Shown here piece after piece: positions 27,915 to 37,072 of a stretch of DNA of 64,000 bases. Location of the stretch: NCBI RefSeq assembly GCF_003367475.1, contig NZ_QRHA01000004.1, forward strand, positions 1 to 64,000, read 5' to 3'. The stretch's first letter is position 1; each line of letters begins with the position of its first letter. Made by a program: the position numbers and the translations under genes. The notes beneath the pieces are model-generated. The model had not been told where the DNA came from, searched no databases, and saw only the letters and a list, made by a program, of their open reading frames with translations. The stretch is from Alteromonas aestuariivivens. GTDB lineage: Bacteria > Pseudomonadota > Gammaproteobacteria > Enterobacterales > Alteromonadaceae.

Positions 27915-30707
27915 CTACCCTGTGCGAACCAACTGTTCAAACACTGAACACAACTTGTTTCCAATCGCAGTATAAGAGTAGTTTTGGTGGATATAGTGTT
28001 TGGCGTTGTTTGATAACTCTTGCATTACTGCTGTTCGACTGACCAGCCAGGATAGCTTTTCAAAAACTTGCACTACATCACGGTCTCCAATCAGTACGCC
28101 TCGACTATGATCTACTAACTCGGAAACAGCTCCACTGTCGTACCCAACCACAACGCATCCAGCGGCCATAGCTTCTGCAACAGTTCTACCAAATGATTCA
28201 GGGAAATGAGATAGAGTCAAAAGAATATCAGCAGACTCCAATATAGAGGGGATATTTTCAACATAGCCTTCATAACTCAAATTTTGTAAATTGTATTGAT
28301 TACTCAGAGAACTAAGCAATTCTGTTTTTGGGCCACAGACAATGAAATCTATCGGTATATCAGCAGCTTCTGATAGTTTAGCTATTTCATATAAGTCCTC
28401 AATACCTTTCTTCTTAATGTTACTGCTTATCATCACCGCCGAAAAACGAGTATTAAACTGCTTTTTCTCTTGTGAATAACATCTTAAATCAACCGCATTT
28501 GGAACAGTATCAGTAACGTCAGGAATACTGTAGTAGCTAGCTGTGGTGCTTGAGTTTGCAATGTAATGGTCTGCGATAGAAATCACATGCTGCAATATTT
28601 CTTGGGGATTTCCTCCTAGCCTTTCACACAAATCCTTATCTTGACCGGGAAGCTCTCTAATATGAACAACAGATTTCACCCTTTTTTCTTTCGCTGCGAC
28701 TAAAGGTTCCCAAAGGGTTATCGTATTTGAGTAAACTACTTCCGCTTTAGTCTTTGCAATAAGTTCTTTGATTTTATCTACTGTTTGTAAAGAAACTTTC
28801 CTTCCCAATCGCCACCAGGGTAATGGTAAGAAATACACTCCAACGGAACATGCCCTTATGCTATTTAAATAATTGTTGTTTTCTGCACTAGGTAAGAGAA
28901 CGTGAAGGTTAAAATCAAAATTACTTAGCATTCTAATGCTATCCAGGAAGCTTCTTTCAGCGCCGAAAAGTTCTTTTTGAGCTAAATGTCCAACCAATAA
29001 TATATGTGGCTTTCCTATTTTCACCTTCATTTCACCAGATACTGCTATACATTCCTGCGGCAAAGTGTTCTGTGATGCCAATAGGCATAATGCATCATAA
29101 TTGTTCAAGCCATTCTTGAAAGCAAAAGCAGAAAGGCAAAACTGAGGTACAGGCTCCCGCCCTTCATCAACACCGTGGTTAACAAAATGATTTAGTGGTG
29201 GGATCTTAGCTTGAGCAACATCTGGATACATTAAGCGGTACCACTCACTGTCGAATAGACCTGACCTCTCGAGCCACGCCTTTAAATTGTCCCTTTGAAT
29301 TTCGTCGCTTCCTCGACACATTAAAGGTGGCACTTTAAATTTGCGTTTGCCTGATTTTGGCATGTACAGATGCCTGCTATTGTTGTGCCAAGCATGGGCA
29401 GCATCCATGTACTCCTTTCTTAAGCCACAAAATTGAGTACTAATATGGGTTGCGCCGGTTTGAGTAAGCGAGCCCGGCTCTACACGGCCAAATGCCAGAG
29501 GCACACCAGGCTTAACATCAATCACCCTTGCATTACCAAAGGTTTGAATAATTCGATAAAGAAACTCAGTGTCTGCATTTACCGATACGTTATCCCAAAA
29601 GCCAAGTTTTCTGTGAACCTTGCGGCGAAACATCAAACTCGACATATTTCTATGTATCCAACCATCTTCTATTCGCCAGCGCTTAAAATTCAGTTCACTA
29701 TCACACCTAACCCAATGGGATAGACACGCAATAGCTTTCCTATTATATCTAAGCGCTTTTACCTGTAGAGCTATCTTTTCAGGGTGTGACCAATCGTCAG
29801 CGTCGTGGGTGGTTATTAAACTGCCTTTAGCCTTCGATAGGCCCACATTCCTAGCTTCATATGCACCTCTATTGTGAGGCAGCTCGATATACCGAATACG
29901 GTTATCTTTTGCCATAAACTGCTGAATTACTTCAAAAGTGTTATCTGTTGAAGCATCGTTTACGAGGATGACTTCAATTTTTCTATAGGTTTGTTCACAT
30001 AGACTTCTTAAAGCTGTCGCCAAGGTTTTTTCGGCGTTAAAGCATGGGATTATTATGGAGACTGTCGGAGTAAAGAGAAGACGCCCAGCGCCTTCAATCT
30101 TTGGGGCTGGGCGTATGTCATCCAAAGAGGCTTTTTTATTAACTGCAATACCAGCCAACCCATTAGAATGAAATACCTTATTGATCCGCTCAATTCTGAT
30201 AGCTCCATCATCCAACATTGACCTTGCTAGTGTTTTATCATCTGTATCTATCCAGTGAGGAGATTCGAACAAGGAAGTTAGATTTTTATACTGTTTGAGG
30301 TTCCAATAAGTGCTAAAAGCAAGTAAAAATGGGCCCTGATGCTTTATTAATGACAAAGCTTCTTGGTCATCCAGCAAAGTGGGTAAAAAATATACCGCTT
30401 CTGCCCACCGCCCCCAACTCGCAAGCCAACGACACAAGAACCAAGCGGCAAGACCGGACTGAGGACTGGACTGCAATTGAATTATGTTTTGAAGTTGGAT
30501 CTCACATTTTTCGGGCTCTTGCTCAGCCCAGATTTCGTCATCCACCTCCAACACACCAAACCCAGCAGGCCAGCGACCTTCACTCCATCCGTAATGTAAG
30601 AAATGCTCTGCAGCATCAACACCAGCTTTGGCAACATCGGGGTACCTTTTTAAATACCATTGCTCATCGAAACGGTTTAATACTGATTGGGGGAGGCATT
30701 GAGACAT
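27915..30707 (-). CDS. large glycosyltransferase with WYL/YPDV modules, GT2 and GT4 domains
   Basis: A 930-residue protein from ATG 30707; in-frame ATG 30728 and TTG 30833 are alternatives and none has a strong ribosome site. Order: module FDEQWYLKRYPDV (residues 12-50); helical linker; GT2 domain (about 215-430) with TVSIIIPCFNAEKTL, VILVNDASTDN and HDADDWSHPEK; a second module FDSEWYRLMYPDV (about 505-550); and a GT4 domain (about 585-925) with HILLVGHLAQ, VPNAVD and the ExxxxxxxE motif in FPESFGRTVAEAMAAGC. Two catalytic domains on one chain suggest a polymerising or repeat-unit synthase. It is the first gene of the minus-strand arm. Confidence 0.82.
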   Translation of the reverse strand: MSQCLPQSVLNRFDEQWYLKRYPDVAKAGVDAAEHFLHYGWSEGRWPAGFGVLEVDDEIWAEQEPEKCEIQLQNIIQLQSSPQSGLAAWFLCRWLASWGRWAEAVYFLPTLLDDQEALSLIKHQGPFLLAFSTYWNLKQYKNLTSLFESPHWIDTDDKTLARSMLDDGAIRIERINKVFHSNGLAGIAVNKKASLDDIRPAPKIEGAGRLLFTPTVSIIIPCFNAEKTLATALRSLCEQTYRKIEVILVNDASTDNTFEVIQQFMAKDNRIRYIELPHNRGAYEARNVGLSKAKGSLITTHDADDWSHPEKIALQVKALRYNRKAIACLSHWVRCDSELNFKRWRIEDGWIHRNMSSLMFRRKVHRKLGFWDNVSVNADTEFLYRIIQTFGNARVIDVKPGVPLAFGRVEPGSLTQTGATHISTQFCGLRKEYMDAAHAWHNNSRHLYMPKSGKRKFKVPPLMCRGSDEIQRDNLKAWLERSGLFDSEWYRLMYPDVAQAKIPPLNHFVNHGVDEGREPVPQFCLSAFAFKNGLNNYDALCLLASQNTLPQECIAVSGEMKVKIGKPHILLVGHLAQKELFGAERSFLDSIRMLSNFDFNLHVLLPSAENNNYLNSIRACSVGVYFLPLPWWRLGRKVSLQTVDKIKELIAKTKAEVVYSNTITLWEPLVAAKEKRVKSVVHIRELPGQDKDLCERLGGNPQEILQHVISIADHYIANSSTTASYYSIPDVTDTVPNAVDLRCYSQEKKQFNTRFSAVMISSNIKKKGIEDLYEIAKLSEAADIPIDFIVCGPKTELLSSLSNQYNLQNLSYEGYVENIPSILESADILLTLSHFPESFGRTVAEAMAAGCVVVGYDSGAVSELVDHSRGVLIGDRDVVQVFEKLSWLVSRTAVMQELSNNAKHYIHQNYSYTAIGNKLCSVFEQLVRTG

Positions 30708-30795
30708 GGTAACATTTGCGGGATACATCAATAGTGATAATAGTATTAGTGATTTTAGACAACGTCTAGCCAAATATGAAAAGTAAAATACCTGA

Positions 30796-30807
30796 TACTC
30801 TACCACC
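30796..30807 (-). promoter_or_regulatory. possible ops element (RfaH recruitment site)
   Basis: Minus-strand GGTGGTAGAGTA differs at two of twelve positions from the ops core GGCGGTAGCGTA that recruits RfaH to long surface-polysaccharide operons. It lies about 90 nt upstream of the first gene of a 28-kb unidirectional arm, exactly where an ops is expected. A two-mismatch 12-mer can occur by chance, so this is only a candidate. Confidence 0.3.
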
Positions 30808-30850
30808 CCAACAAAACCCAAAATTATTAGCAAGCAAAAAATGAAGTCGA

Positions 30851-31561
30851 ATGGAATATAAGAAAGCTTTGTGGGCCATGGAACGTTTTATATTTCCAGG
30901 ACCCTATTCGTTGACCAGGCCAAACAAAAATTTAGAATGGATTTCATATCACATTCCAAAAACGGCGGGAAGCTCCCTTCGAGTTAGCCTCGAAAAATCA
31001 TTTTCGAGCGTAAGAGTTTTTGAAGCCTACGCAACAACAGGAGCAGGCGCTCTCAGTAAAGGGGAGCAAATTTGGATACCACGCAAATGCAAAGTTATCC
31101 ATGGTCACTTCAGACCACATGCAAATCATCAGGTAATGTTTCCTAATGCTCGCCGCATTGTTTGGGTAAGGGATCCTGTTGCTCGAATTCATAGCTTAGT
31201 AAGACATCTTTTACAGACCCAAGGATCACATCCTCAATATCAGTTAATTTACGAACTCTATATAAGTAAAGGTATTTCAAGTGTAGATGAAATTGTATTT
31301 GATATGATATCAAACAGGACTCTTCCAGTTCTGACCGAGACATATTCCAGGTTCTTCAACTACTCTCCTATTTCTGAATTTGAATTTGTAGGATCGGTTC
31401 ATAAATATAAGCAGGACTTAATCCGTTTGAGTAAACTTTTAGGGCGCCCTTTACAGGAATCATTTAAAAACATTAGGGGTTCTATGCAACATATCCCTAA
31501 TCACAATATTCTTAAGCCTTTCCTGCAGGATGAATACAATATCATCGCTGACTACCTGTAG
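30851..31561 (+). CDS. sulfotransferase family protein
   Basis: A 236-residue protein with WISYHIPKTAGSSLRVSL at the N terminus (5'-phosphosulfate loop) and ARRIVWVRDPVARIHSLVRH (3'-phosphate site), as in Sulfotransfer_2-type enzymes that use PAPS. It is a different subfamily from the sulfotransferase at 19101. It begins 144 bp from the divergent glycosyltransferase gene and starts a short plus-strand operon with the AlgX-like and acetyltransferase genes. ATG 30887 is a possible later start. Sulfation of the glycan made by this locus is inferred from the context. Confidence 0.8.
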   Translation: MEYKKALWAMERFIFPGPYSLTRPNKNLEWISYHIPKTAGSSLRVSLEKSFSSVRVFEAYATTGAGALSKGEQIWIPRKCKVIHGHFRPHANHQVMFPNARRIVWVRDPVARIHSLVRHLLQTQGSHPQYQLIYELYISKGISSVDEIVFDMISNRTLPVLTETYSRFFNYSPISEFEFVGSVHKYKQDLIRLSKLLGRPLQESFKNIRGSMQHIPNHNILKPFLQDEYNIIADYL

Positions 31562-31592
31562 CTTTACCCATTTGCCTAACTAGGAGTGCTGA

Positions 31593-32966
31593 TTGGCAAC
31601 ATATACAATTAAAAGCAAAAATCTTGCCCCTGCATCCTTCAAAGGAGTTACTCGCTGGTGCATTGATGAACCGACGCTAAATCAAGAGGTCGACGATCAG
31701 ATTCTGGAAGAGTTCGGATTAACAGTCAGTGGTTGGATTTTAGTAGAAGACCCAATCAAAATTCAACCAGTCGTTCTGATTGAAAACTCTATAATTTCGC
31801 TTAAATTTAATAGAGAAAGACCAGATGTATTAGTAAAGATTTTAGGCATTAACTCAGAAAACTACTCTGATGTGATATGTGGTTTTAGTACTTCCCTATC
31901 AATTGATGCTCCCTACTTTCAAGTGGGAGTAATATTTGGTGGTAAGTTTATTGCTCTCTCAGAATTTCACATTGAAGGTTCCCTAAAAGTACTTCATGGT
32001 AGAGACGGTTGGTTGTTTCTCGATAATGACAGCAACCAAAGCGTCGAACAATACACCGGAAAAATCAAGCTATCCCGTTATGAGAGAAGCGCGTGGAAGA
32101 ATTACCTGAATCATCAGGACCAACTAAAAAAAACGTTAGGCATCCATTTCTGTATGCTCATCGCCCCGTCTAAAGAAATGGTATATTCAGATTATTATCC
32201 CTACTCCAGGGCGCGAAAAACTGCTCTGGATCAACTAATTGATTTGGCCCCATTAGATTTCGATTTAATCATTCCAATTAAAACACTTAGGTCATCACCA
32301 AAACGATCCTATAGAGTTTGTGATACGCACTGGAGCCACTATGGAGCTATGCTGGCAAGTCTAGACGTTGTTTCATGCCAAAAATCAGATAAGGAAAAAA
32401 TAGCCAAATTATTTTCATCAGACACATATAGAACACGATACGTTACTGGTGATTTAGGCAACAAAGTATATCCCAACCAAAAACACAACGAGGAATTCCT
32501 TAGTTCTTTTAATCATCAGCACTTCGTGGTTTTTGATAACCAACTTCCAAATTTCGGAAGGATTCGAGTTATTTATTACAAGGAAGCTATTTATGAAGAT
32601 GTATTAATGGTACTGGGTTCTTCATCAAGCTACACCATGTTTAATTATCTTAGTCGCGTTTACAAGATCATTGTTTTTTTTCACTGTGCTGGAAATATTG
32701 ACCCCGAATTCATTAAATCCGTGAACCCTAATTACGTAGTTACTCAGAGCAACGCTAGATTTATTGTTAAATCTCCGAATGCAAACGAAGATTTTCGTTC
32801 TTATATTAAAGAAAAAATTGACTCATTAAAATGCGATGAAGTCCCTAATAAAATTCTAAGAGCGGACATAATCAATAGTGCAGGCGAGGCTCGTCTTGAA
32901 AAGATTGTAGGTTATGTTAACAGCCTTTATGAGGACTGCACTACAAAAAAAAGGTGTAAAGTCTAA
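31593..32966 (+). CDS. AlgX/AlgJ-like SGNH-type protein
   Basis: A 457-residue protein that begins at TTG 31593, supported by AGGAG 6-7 nt upstream. Residues about 135-345 resemble the AlgX/AlgJ (DHHW) domain of alginate O-acetylation: HGRDGWLFLDND, MLIAPSKEMVY and CDTHWSHYGA with Asp244, His246 and His249. The usual GDS block with the nucleophile reads GSSSS at 342-346, so the Asp is lost while Ser candidates remain. The first 130 residues are of unknown type. No signal peptide is seen, unlike periplasmic AlgX. It may acetylate the glycan together with the next gene. Confidence 0.7.
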   Translation: MATYTIKSKNLAPASFKGVTRWCIDEPTLNQEVDDQILEEFGLTVSGWILVEDPIKIQPVVLIENSIISLKFNRERPDVLVKILGINSENYSDVICGFSTSLSIDAPYFQVGVIFGGKFIALSEFHIEGSLKVLHGRDGWLFLDNDSNQSVEQYTGKIKLSRYERSAWKNYLNHQDQLKKTLGIHFCMLIAPSKEMVYSDYYPYSRARKTALDQLIDLAPLDFDLIIPIKTLRSSPKRSYRVCDTHWSHYGAMLASLDVVSCQKSDKEKIAKLFSSDTYRTRYVTGDLGNKVYPNQKHNEEFLSSFNHQHFVVFDNQLPNFGRIRVIYYKEAIYEDVLMVLGSSSSYTMFNYLSRVYKIIVFFHCAGNIDPEFIKSVNPNYVVTQSNARFIVKSPNANEDFRSYIKEKIDSLKCDEVPNKILRADIINSAGEARLEKIVGYVNSLYEDCTTKKRCKV

Positions 32967-33028
32967 GCTCAATCTTTTTAGGCTTGAGTTGAAGTTTTTA
33001 TTATATTGAATACCAAAAAAGAACAAAC

Positions 33029-33787
33029 ATGATACAACGTAGATTTTATAAAAAATCTCTTGAACACGAATTCAAGAATAAACGAATATTTTTTTCTCAA
33101 AAAGGTAGAGCAAGATTTATCGATGGACAAAGAATAAGTTTCTATTCTGATTCAATTGCCGAGCCTTATACAGGCTATTTTGAAGGCAGTAAATTATACA
33201 CCATGGGATCATTCTCTTACTCATGGAGTGAGTTACCCGAACACACTGTAGTCGGTCGCTATTGTTCAATTGCTAGCGGAGTATCTGTTATGGGAGAAAA
33301 GCACCCCATTGAACGATTCTCCAGTTCAGCGATAACCTACAACCCCACATTTATTCTTTCGACTATTTCGGCTCAAGACGCCAAATTAGAAACCACATAT
33401 CAAGTTACAAATCCCCACCAGCTTCAGGATTTGTCTGTTAATATTGGTAATGATGTATGGATTGGGCACAATGTTACTCTGGCGACAGGAATTACAATAG
33501 GAGACGGAGCTGTTATCGCCACGAGAGCTGTTGTTACTAAAGACGTACCACCATATGCTGTTGTTGCGGGGGTTCCAGCCAAAATTGTTAAATATAGATT
33601 TAACGAAAAAGAAAGAGAAAAACTGCAAAATGTAAAATGGTGGGAATATGCGTACTGGGATTTCAAAGACATTTCCGCAGATTCCAATCCAACCGAATAC
33701 TGCCTCAGGCTTGAGGAAAAAATTGCAGCAAACGAAATTGAACCGTATTCACCAAAATCGATACCGTTTGTCGAATTTTTCAAGTAA
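33029..33787 (+). CDS. hexapeptide-repeat O-acetyltransferase (CatB-like)
   Basis: A 252-residue left-handed beta-helix acyltransferase of the xenobiotic/CatB type. Features are VGRYCSIASGVSVMGEKHP, with the His expected to act as base, then hexapeptide repeats NIGNDVWIGHNVTLATGIT and DGAVIATRAVVTKDVPPYAV, then VAGVPAKIVKYRF. Such enzymes use acetyl-CoA to acetylate sugar hydroxyls in O-antigen and capsule. The ribosome site is weak (AAGAA). It closes the plus-strand arm; a strong terminator follows at 33857. Confidence 0.85.
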   Translation: MIQRRFYKKSLEHEFKNKRIFFSQKGRARFIDGQRISFYSDSIAEPYTGYFEGSKLYTMGSFSYSWSELPEHTVVGRYCSIASGVSVMGEKHPIERFSSSAITYNPTFILSTISAQDAKLETTYQVTNPHQLQDLSVNIGNDVWIGHNVTLATGITIGDGAVIATRAVVTKDVPPYAVVAGVPAKIVKYRFNEKEREKLQNVKWWEYAYWDFKDISADSNPTEYCLRLEEKIAANEIEPYSPKSIPFVEFFK

Positions 33788-33856
33788 TACCTGCAACCTG
33801 AAATTAATTGCCTTTTAAGCGTCTTAAAGTAAACGATCTGTTTCTCAAACAGAAAC

Positions 33857-33884
33857 AAAAAACCCCGCCTGGGCGGGGTTTTTT
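33857..33884. terminator. bidirectional intrinsic terminator
   Basis: AAAAAACCCCGCC, then loop TG, then GGCGGGGTTTTTT: a GC-rich stem flanked by an A-run and a T-run, so it works on either strand. It ends both the plus-strand acetyltransferase arm and the converging minus-strand ribosomal operon, whose last gene rplQ stops at 33902. Confidence 0.93.
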
Positions 33885-33901
33885 AATCAAGCTTTGTGAG
33901 C

Positions 33902-34303
33902 TTATTCTTCAGTAGCGTCAGCTGCTTCTTCAGCAACTTCTTCAACTGCGCGGTCTACCAGTTCAACGTAAGCCATAGGGGCGTTGTCGCCGGCGCGGAA
34001 GCCACACTTCAGAATACGAGTGTAACCACCTGCACGCTCCTCATAACGAGGACCCAGTTCGTTAAACAGTTTACCTACTACTTCTTTATCACCTGTACGG
34101 GCGAAAGCCAGACGGCGGTTTGCAACGCTGTCTTGCTTGGCCAGAGTGATAAGAGGCTCAATTACGCGACGTAATTCTTTCGCTTTGGGTAACGTCGTTT
34201 TGATCACTTCGTGCTTGACCAAAGAGCCGGCCATGTTTTTAAACATAGCTTGACGATGGCTGCTGTTGCGATTCAACTGACGACCACTCTTACGATGGCG
34301 CAT
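33902..34303 (-). CDS. rplQ: 50S ribosomal protein L17
   Basis: A 133-residue L17. It has [20 protein letters not shown] at the start and [13 protein letters not shown] in the middle. The C-terminal Glu/Ala-rich tail ([11 protein letters not shown]) is a common extra. It is the last gene of the alpha operon, 44 bp after rpoA, and is followed by the bidirectional terminator. Confidence 0.97.
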   Translation of the reverse strand: MRHRKSGRQLNRNSSHRQAMFKNMAGSLVKHEVIKTTLPKAKELRRVIEPLITLAKQDSVANRRLAFARTGDKEVVGKLFNELGPRYEERAGGYTRILKCGFRAGDNAPMAYVELVDRAVEEVAEEAADATEE

Positions 34304-34347
34304 AGTTTTATCCTTCTTTCACAAATCAGTTTTGTAATAAAACCTGA

Positions 34348-35334
34348 TTAATCTTTGTCAGCGATGCTCTCTGGTGGCCAGTTTTCCAGGCGCATGCCCA
34401 GAGAAAGTCCACGAGAAGCTAACACATCTTTGATTTCAGTTAGCGATTTCTTACCCAGGTTAGGAGTCTTCAACAACTCAACCTCGGTACGCTGTACCAG
34501 GTCACCAATGTACTGGATAGCTTCCGCTTTCAGACAGTTGGCAGAACGTACGGTCAGTTCCAGATCATCAACCGGACGAAGCAGAATCGGATCGAATTCC
34601 GGCTTCTCTTCTTTCTGTACTGGCTCGGATACATCGCGCAGATCCACGAAGGCATCCAGTTGCTCAGCCAGAATGGTTGCAGAACGGCGGATCGCTTCTT
34701 CAGGATCCAGAGTGCCGTTTGTTTCCATATCAATGATCAGCTTATCCAGGTCAGTGCGCTGTTCAACACGCGCAGCTTCTACAGTATAAGCAATACGTTC
34801 AACCGGGCTGTAGGAAGCGTCAACTAACAAACGACCAATTGGACGATCATCTTCTTCAGAGGAGCGACGAGTAGCAGCAGGAACGTAACCGCGACCCATT
34901 TCTACTTTGATGCGCATGCTGATTTCAGCTTCGCCGGTCAAAGTACAAATTACATGGTCAGGGTTAACAATTTCTACATCGCCATCGTGCTGAATATCAC
35001 CAGCGACAACAGGGCCAGCGCCAGATTTCACTAAGGTAAGAGTCGCTTCGTCTTTACCTTCAAGACGAACCGCCAAACCTTTCAGATTCAGAAGGATCTC
35101 AATCACATCTTCCTGAACACCTTCTTTGGTGCTGTACTCGTGCAATACGCCATCGATTTCCACTTCGGTTACTGCACATCCAGGCATGGACGACAGCAGG
35201 ATGCGGCGAAGGGCGTTACCCAGAGTGTGGCCAAAGCCGCGCTCCAGGGGTTCCAAAGTTACTTTGGCACGAGTAGGAGAAACGTTTTCGATCTCAACTA
35301 ATCTCGGTTTTAGGAATTCAGTCACAGAACCCAC
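34348..35334 (-). CDS. rpoA: RNA polymerase alpha subunit
   Basis: A 328-residue alpha subunit. The N-terminal domain (1-235) has [20 protein letters not shown] for assembly with beta and beta'. A linker follows, and the C-terminal domain (about 250-325) carries [20 protein letters not shown] and [20 protein letters not shown], which contact UP elements and activators. Length and sequence match E. coli RpoA (329). It sits between rpsD and rplQ in the classical alpha operon. Confidence 0.98.
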   Translation of the reverse strand: MGSVTEFLKPRLVEIENVSPTRAKVTLEPLERGFGHTLGNALRRILLSSMPGCAVTEVEIDGVLHEYSTKEGVQEDVIEILLNLKGLAVRLEGKDEATLTLVKSGAGPVVAGDIQHDGDVEIVNPDHVICTLTGEAEISMRIKVEMGRGYVPAATRRSSEEDDRPIGRLLVDASYSPVERIAYTVEAARVEQRTDLDKLIIDMETNGTLDPEEAIRRSATILAEQLDAFVDLRDVSEPVQKEEKPEFDPILLRPVDDLELTVRSANCLKAEAIQYIGDLVQRTEVELLKTPNLGKKSLTEIKDVLASRGLSLGMRLENWPPESIADKD

Positions 35335-35356
35335 AATGCTTCCTCTTTAGTTAGCT

Positions 35357-35977
35357 TTACTTAGAGTAAAGTTCGACGATCAACTGTTCGTTAATTTCGG
35401 CAGACAAGTCAGTTCTTTCTGGAACACGCTTGAACGTACCTTCCATTTTGTTGCTGTCTACTTCAATCCAGGTTGGCTTCTCACGTTGGTCAGCCAGCTC
35501 CAAAGCAGCAACGATACGCGCTTGCTTCTTAGCTTTTTCACGAACAGAAACCACGTCTTCGGCAGTAACGTTATACGATGGAATGTTAACCACTTGACCA
35601 TTTACCATGATCGCCTTGTGGCTAACCAGCTGACGCGCTTCGGCACGAGTGCTGGCGAATCCCATGCGATATACTACGTTGTCCAGACGCTGCTCAAGAA
35701 GTTGCAACAGGTTTTCACCGGTGTTGCCTTTCAGACGGGCAGCTTCTTTGTAGTAGTTGCGGAATTGCTTTTCCAGAACGCCGTACATACGACGAACTTT
35801 TTGTTTTTCACGCAGCTGAACACCGTAGTCAGACAGACGGCCACGACGGGCACCGTGCTGACCAGGAGCAGTATCGATCTTACACTTAGAATCGATTGCG
35901 CGAACGCCGCTTTTCAGGAACAGGTCTGTTCCTTCGCGACGGCTAAGTTTGAGTTTTGGACCCAAATATCTTGCCAT
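35357..35977 (-). CDS. rpsD: 30S ribosomal protein S4
   Basis: A 206-residue S4 with [40 protein letters not shown] and the S4 RNA-binding domain ([20 protein letters not shown]). It is a primary 16S rRNA binder and, in E. coli, the repressor of the alpha operon through the rpsM leader. Its gene lies in its usual place between rpsK and rpoA. Confidence 0.98.
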   Translation of the reverse strand: MARYLGPKLKLSRREGTDLFLKSGVRAIDSKCKIDTAPGQHGARRGRLSDYGVQLREKQKVRRMYGVLEKQFRNYYKEAARLKGNTGENLLQLLEQRLDNVVYRMGFASTRAEARQLVSHKAIMVNGQVVNIPSYNVTAEDVVSVREKAKKQARIVAALELADQREKPTWIEVDSNKMEGTFKRVPERTDLSAEINEQLIVELYSK

Positions 35978-36001
35978 GATCTTTCTCCAACTGTCCGTCG
36001 A

Positions 36002-36394
36002 TTAAACGCGACGTTTTTTCGGTGGACGACAACCGTTGTGAGGAATAGGGGTCACATCGGTAATGTTTGTGATCTTATAACCAGTGGCGTTAAGAGCACG
36101 GATCGCAGACTCACGGCCTGGACCTGGACCTTTAACGAACACTTCAAGGTTCTTCAGACCGTAATCTTGTGCGGCAACGCCAGCACGCTCAGCAGCAACC
36201 TGTGCAGCAAAAGGGGTAGATTTACGTGAACCACGGAAACCAGAACCACCTGAAGTTGCCCAAGCCAGTGCATTGCCTTGACGGTCAGTGATAGTCACAA
36301 TTGTGTTGTTGAAAGACGCATGGATATGAGCCATACCGTCTGCGACCTGACGTTTTGCGCGTTTGCGCGTATTACGAGCTGGTGCTTTAGCCAT
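36002..36394 (-). CDS. rpsK: 30S ribosomal protein S11
   Basis: A 130-residue S11 with [35 protein letters not shown] and the conserved end [16 protein letters not shown]. It forms part of the 30S platform. It follows rpsM by 16 bp. Confidence 0.98.
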   Translation of the reverse strand: MAKAPARNTRKRAKRQVADGMAHIHASFNNTIVTITDRQGNALAWATSGGSGFRGSRKSTPFAAQVAAERAGVAAQDYGLKNLEVFVKGPGPGRESAIRALNATGYKITNITDVTPIPHNGCRPPKKRRV

Positions 36395-36410
36395 AACTTA
36401 ATACCCCCGC

Positions 36411-36767
36411 TTACTTTTTAATTGGCTTACGAGGACCTTTACGGGTACGCGCATTGGTTTTAGTGCGCTGACCACGTAGAGGCAAGCTACGACGGTGGCG
36501 AATGCCACGGAAGCAACCCAGGTCCATCAAACGTTTGATGCTCATAGAAACTTCACGGCGCAGGTCACCTTCAACGGTGAACTTAGCCACTTCTTCACGA
36601 AGTTTCTCAATAGTAGCTTCATCAAGCTCTTTGATTTTTGTAGATTCTGCAACACCAGCGCCTGCACAGATGCTTTTCGCACGTGTAGGACCAACACCGT
36701 AGATTGCCTGAAGGGCGATCACAGCGTGCTTGTGCTCAGGAATGTTAATGCCAGCGATACGGGCCAT
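36411..36767 (-). CDS. rpsM: 30S ribosomal protein S13
   Basis: A 118-residue S13. The start is ATG 36767, giving [20 protein letters not shown], with AGGAG 9 nt upstream; the frame is open further to 36842 but the family begins here. It ends in [15 protein letters not shown]. It is the first gene of the alpha operon, and the 163-bp leader upstream contains a perfect hairpin. Confidence 0.98.
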   Translation of the reverse strand: MARIAGINIPEHKHAVIALQAIYGVGPTRAKSICAGAGVAESTKIKELDEATIEKLREEVAKFTVEGDLRREVSMSIKRLMDLGCFRGIRHRRSLPLRGQRTKTNARTRKGPRKPIKK

Positions 36768-36869
36768 TAACAGCACTCCTCTAAATAATTGTCGACAGCC
36801 TAAAAAGCCCGATAGGATACTTACCCGCCGACTAAATTGCAACTTAAGGTGTATAAAACTGCAACAGAC

Positions 36870-36898
36870 TAAGCTGAACCTGTGTCAGGTTCAGCTTA
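36870..36898 (-). promoter_or_regulatory. perfect 13-bp hairpin between rpmJ and rpsM
   Basis: TAAGCTGAACCTG, loop TGT, CAGGTTCAGCTTA: a perfect 13-bp stem in the 163-bp spacer between the spc and alpha operons. On the minus strand no T-tract follows, so it is not a simple intrinsic terminator. It could be a processing site, an attenuator or an mRNA stabiliser. Just after it TTGCAG and TGCAAT, 17 bp apart, may be a weak alpha promoter. Confidence 0.75.
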
Positions 36899-36930
36899 CA
36901 CTCTGTGTGAATTATTCACCGCGTAGAAGA

Positions 36931-37047
36931 TTAACCTTGCCTTTGCTTATGCTTAGGGTCAGAGCTGCAAATTACACGCACAACACCGTTGCGCTTGATG
37001 ATTTTGCAGTTACGGCAAATCTTTTTAACTGATGCACGAACTTTCAT
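36931..37047 (-). CDS. rpmJ: 50S ribosomal protein L36
   Basis: A 38-residue L36 of the zinc-binding type, [15 protein letters not shown] then [12 protein letters not shown], with the C-x2-C and C-x4-H ligands intact. It lies between secY and rpsM as in other gammaproteobacteria. Confidence 0.97.
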   Translation of the reverse strand: MKVRASVKKICRNCKIIKRNGVVRVICSSDPKHKQRQG

Positions 37048-37072
37048 TACATCACTCCGTAGTAGGCCAAAC

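Noticed and set aside
30708..30833. Longer TTG-started N terminus of the 930-residue glycosyltransferase
   Set aside because: No ribosome site, it would cover the ops-like site, and the shared module begins soon after ATG 30707.
35486..36229. 247-codon plus-strand frame over rpsD and rpsK
   Set aside because: Antisense shadow of ribosomal protein genes.
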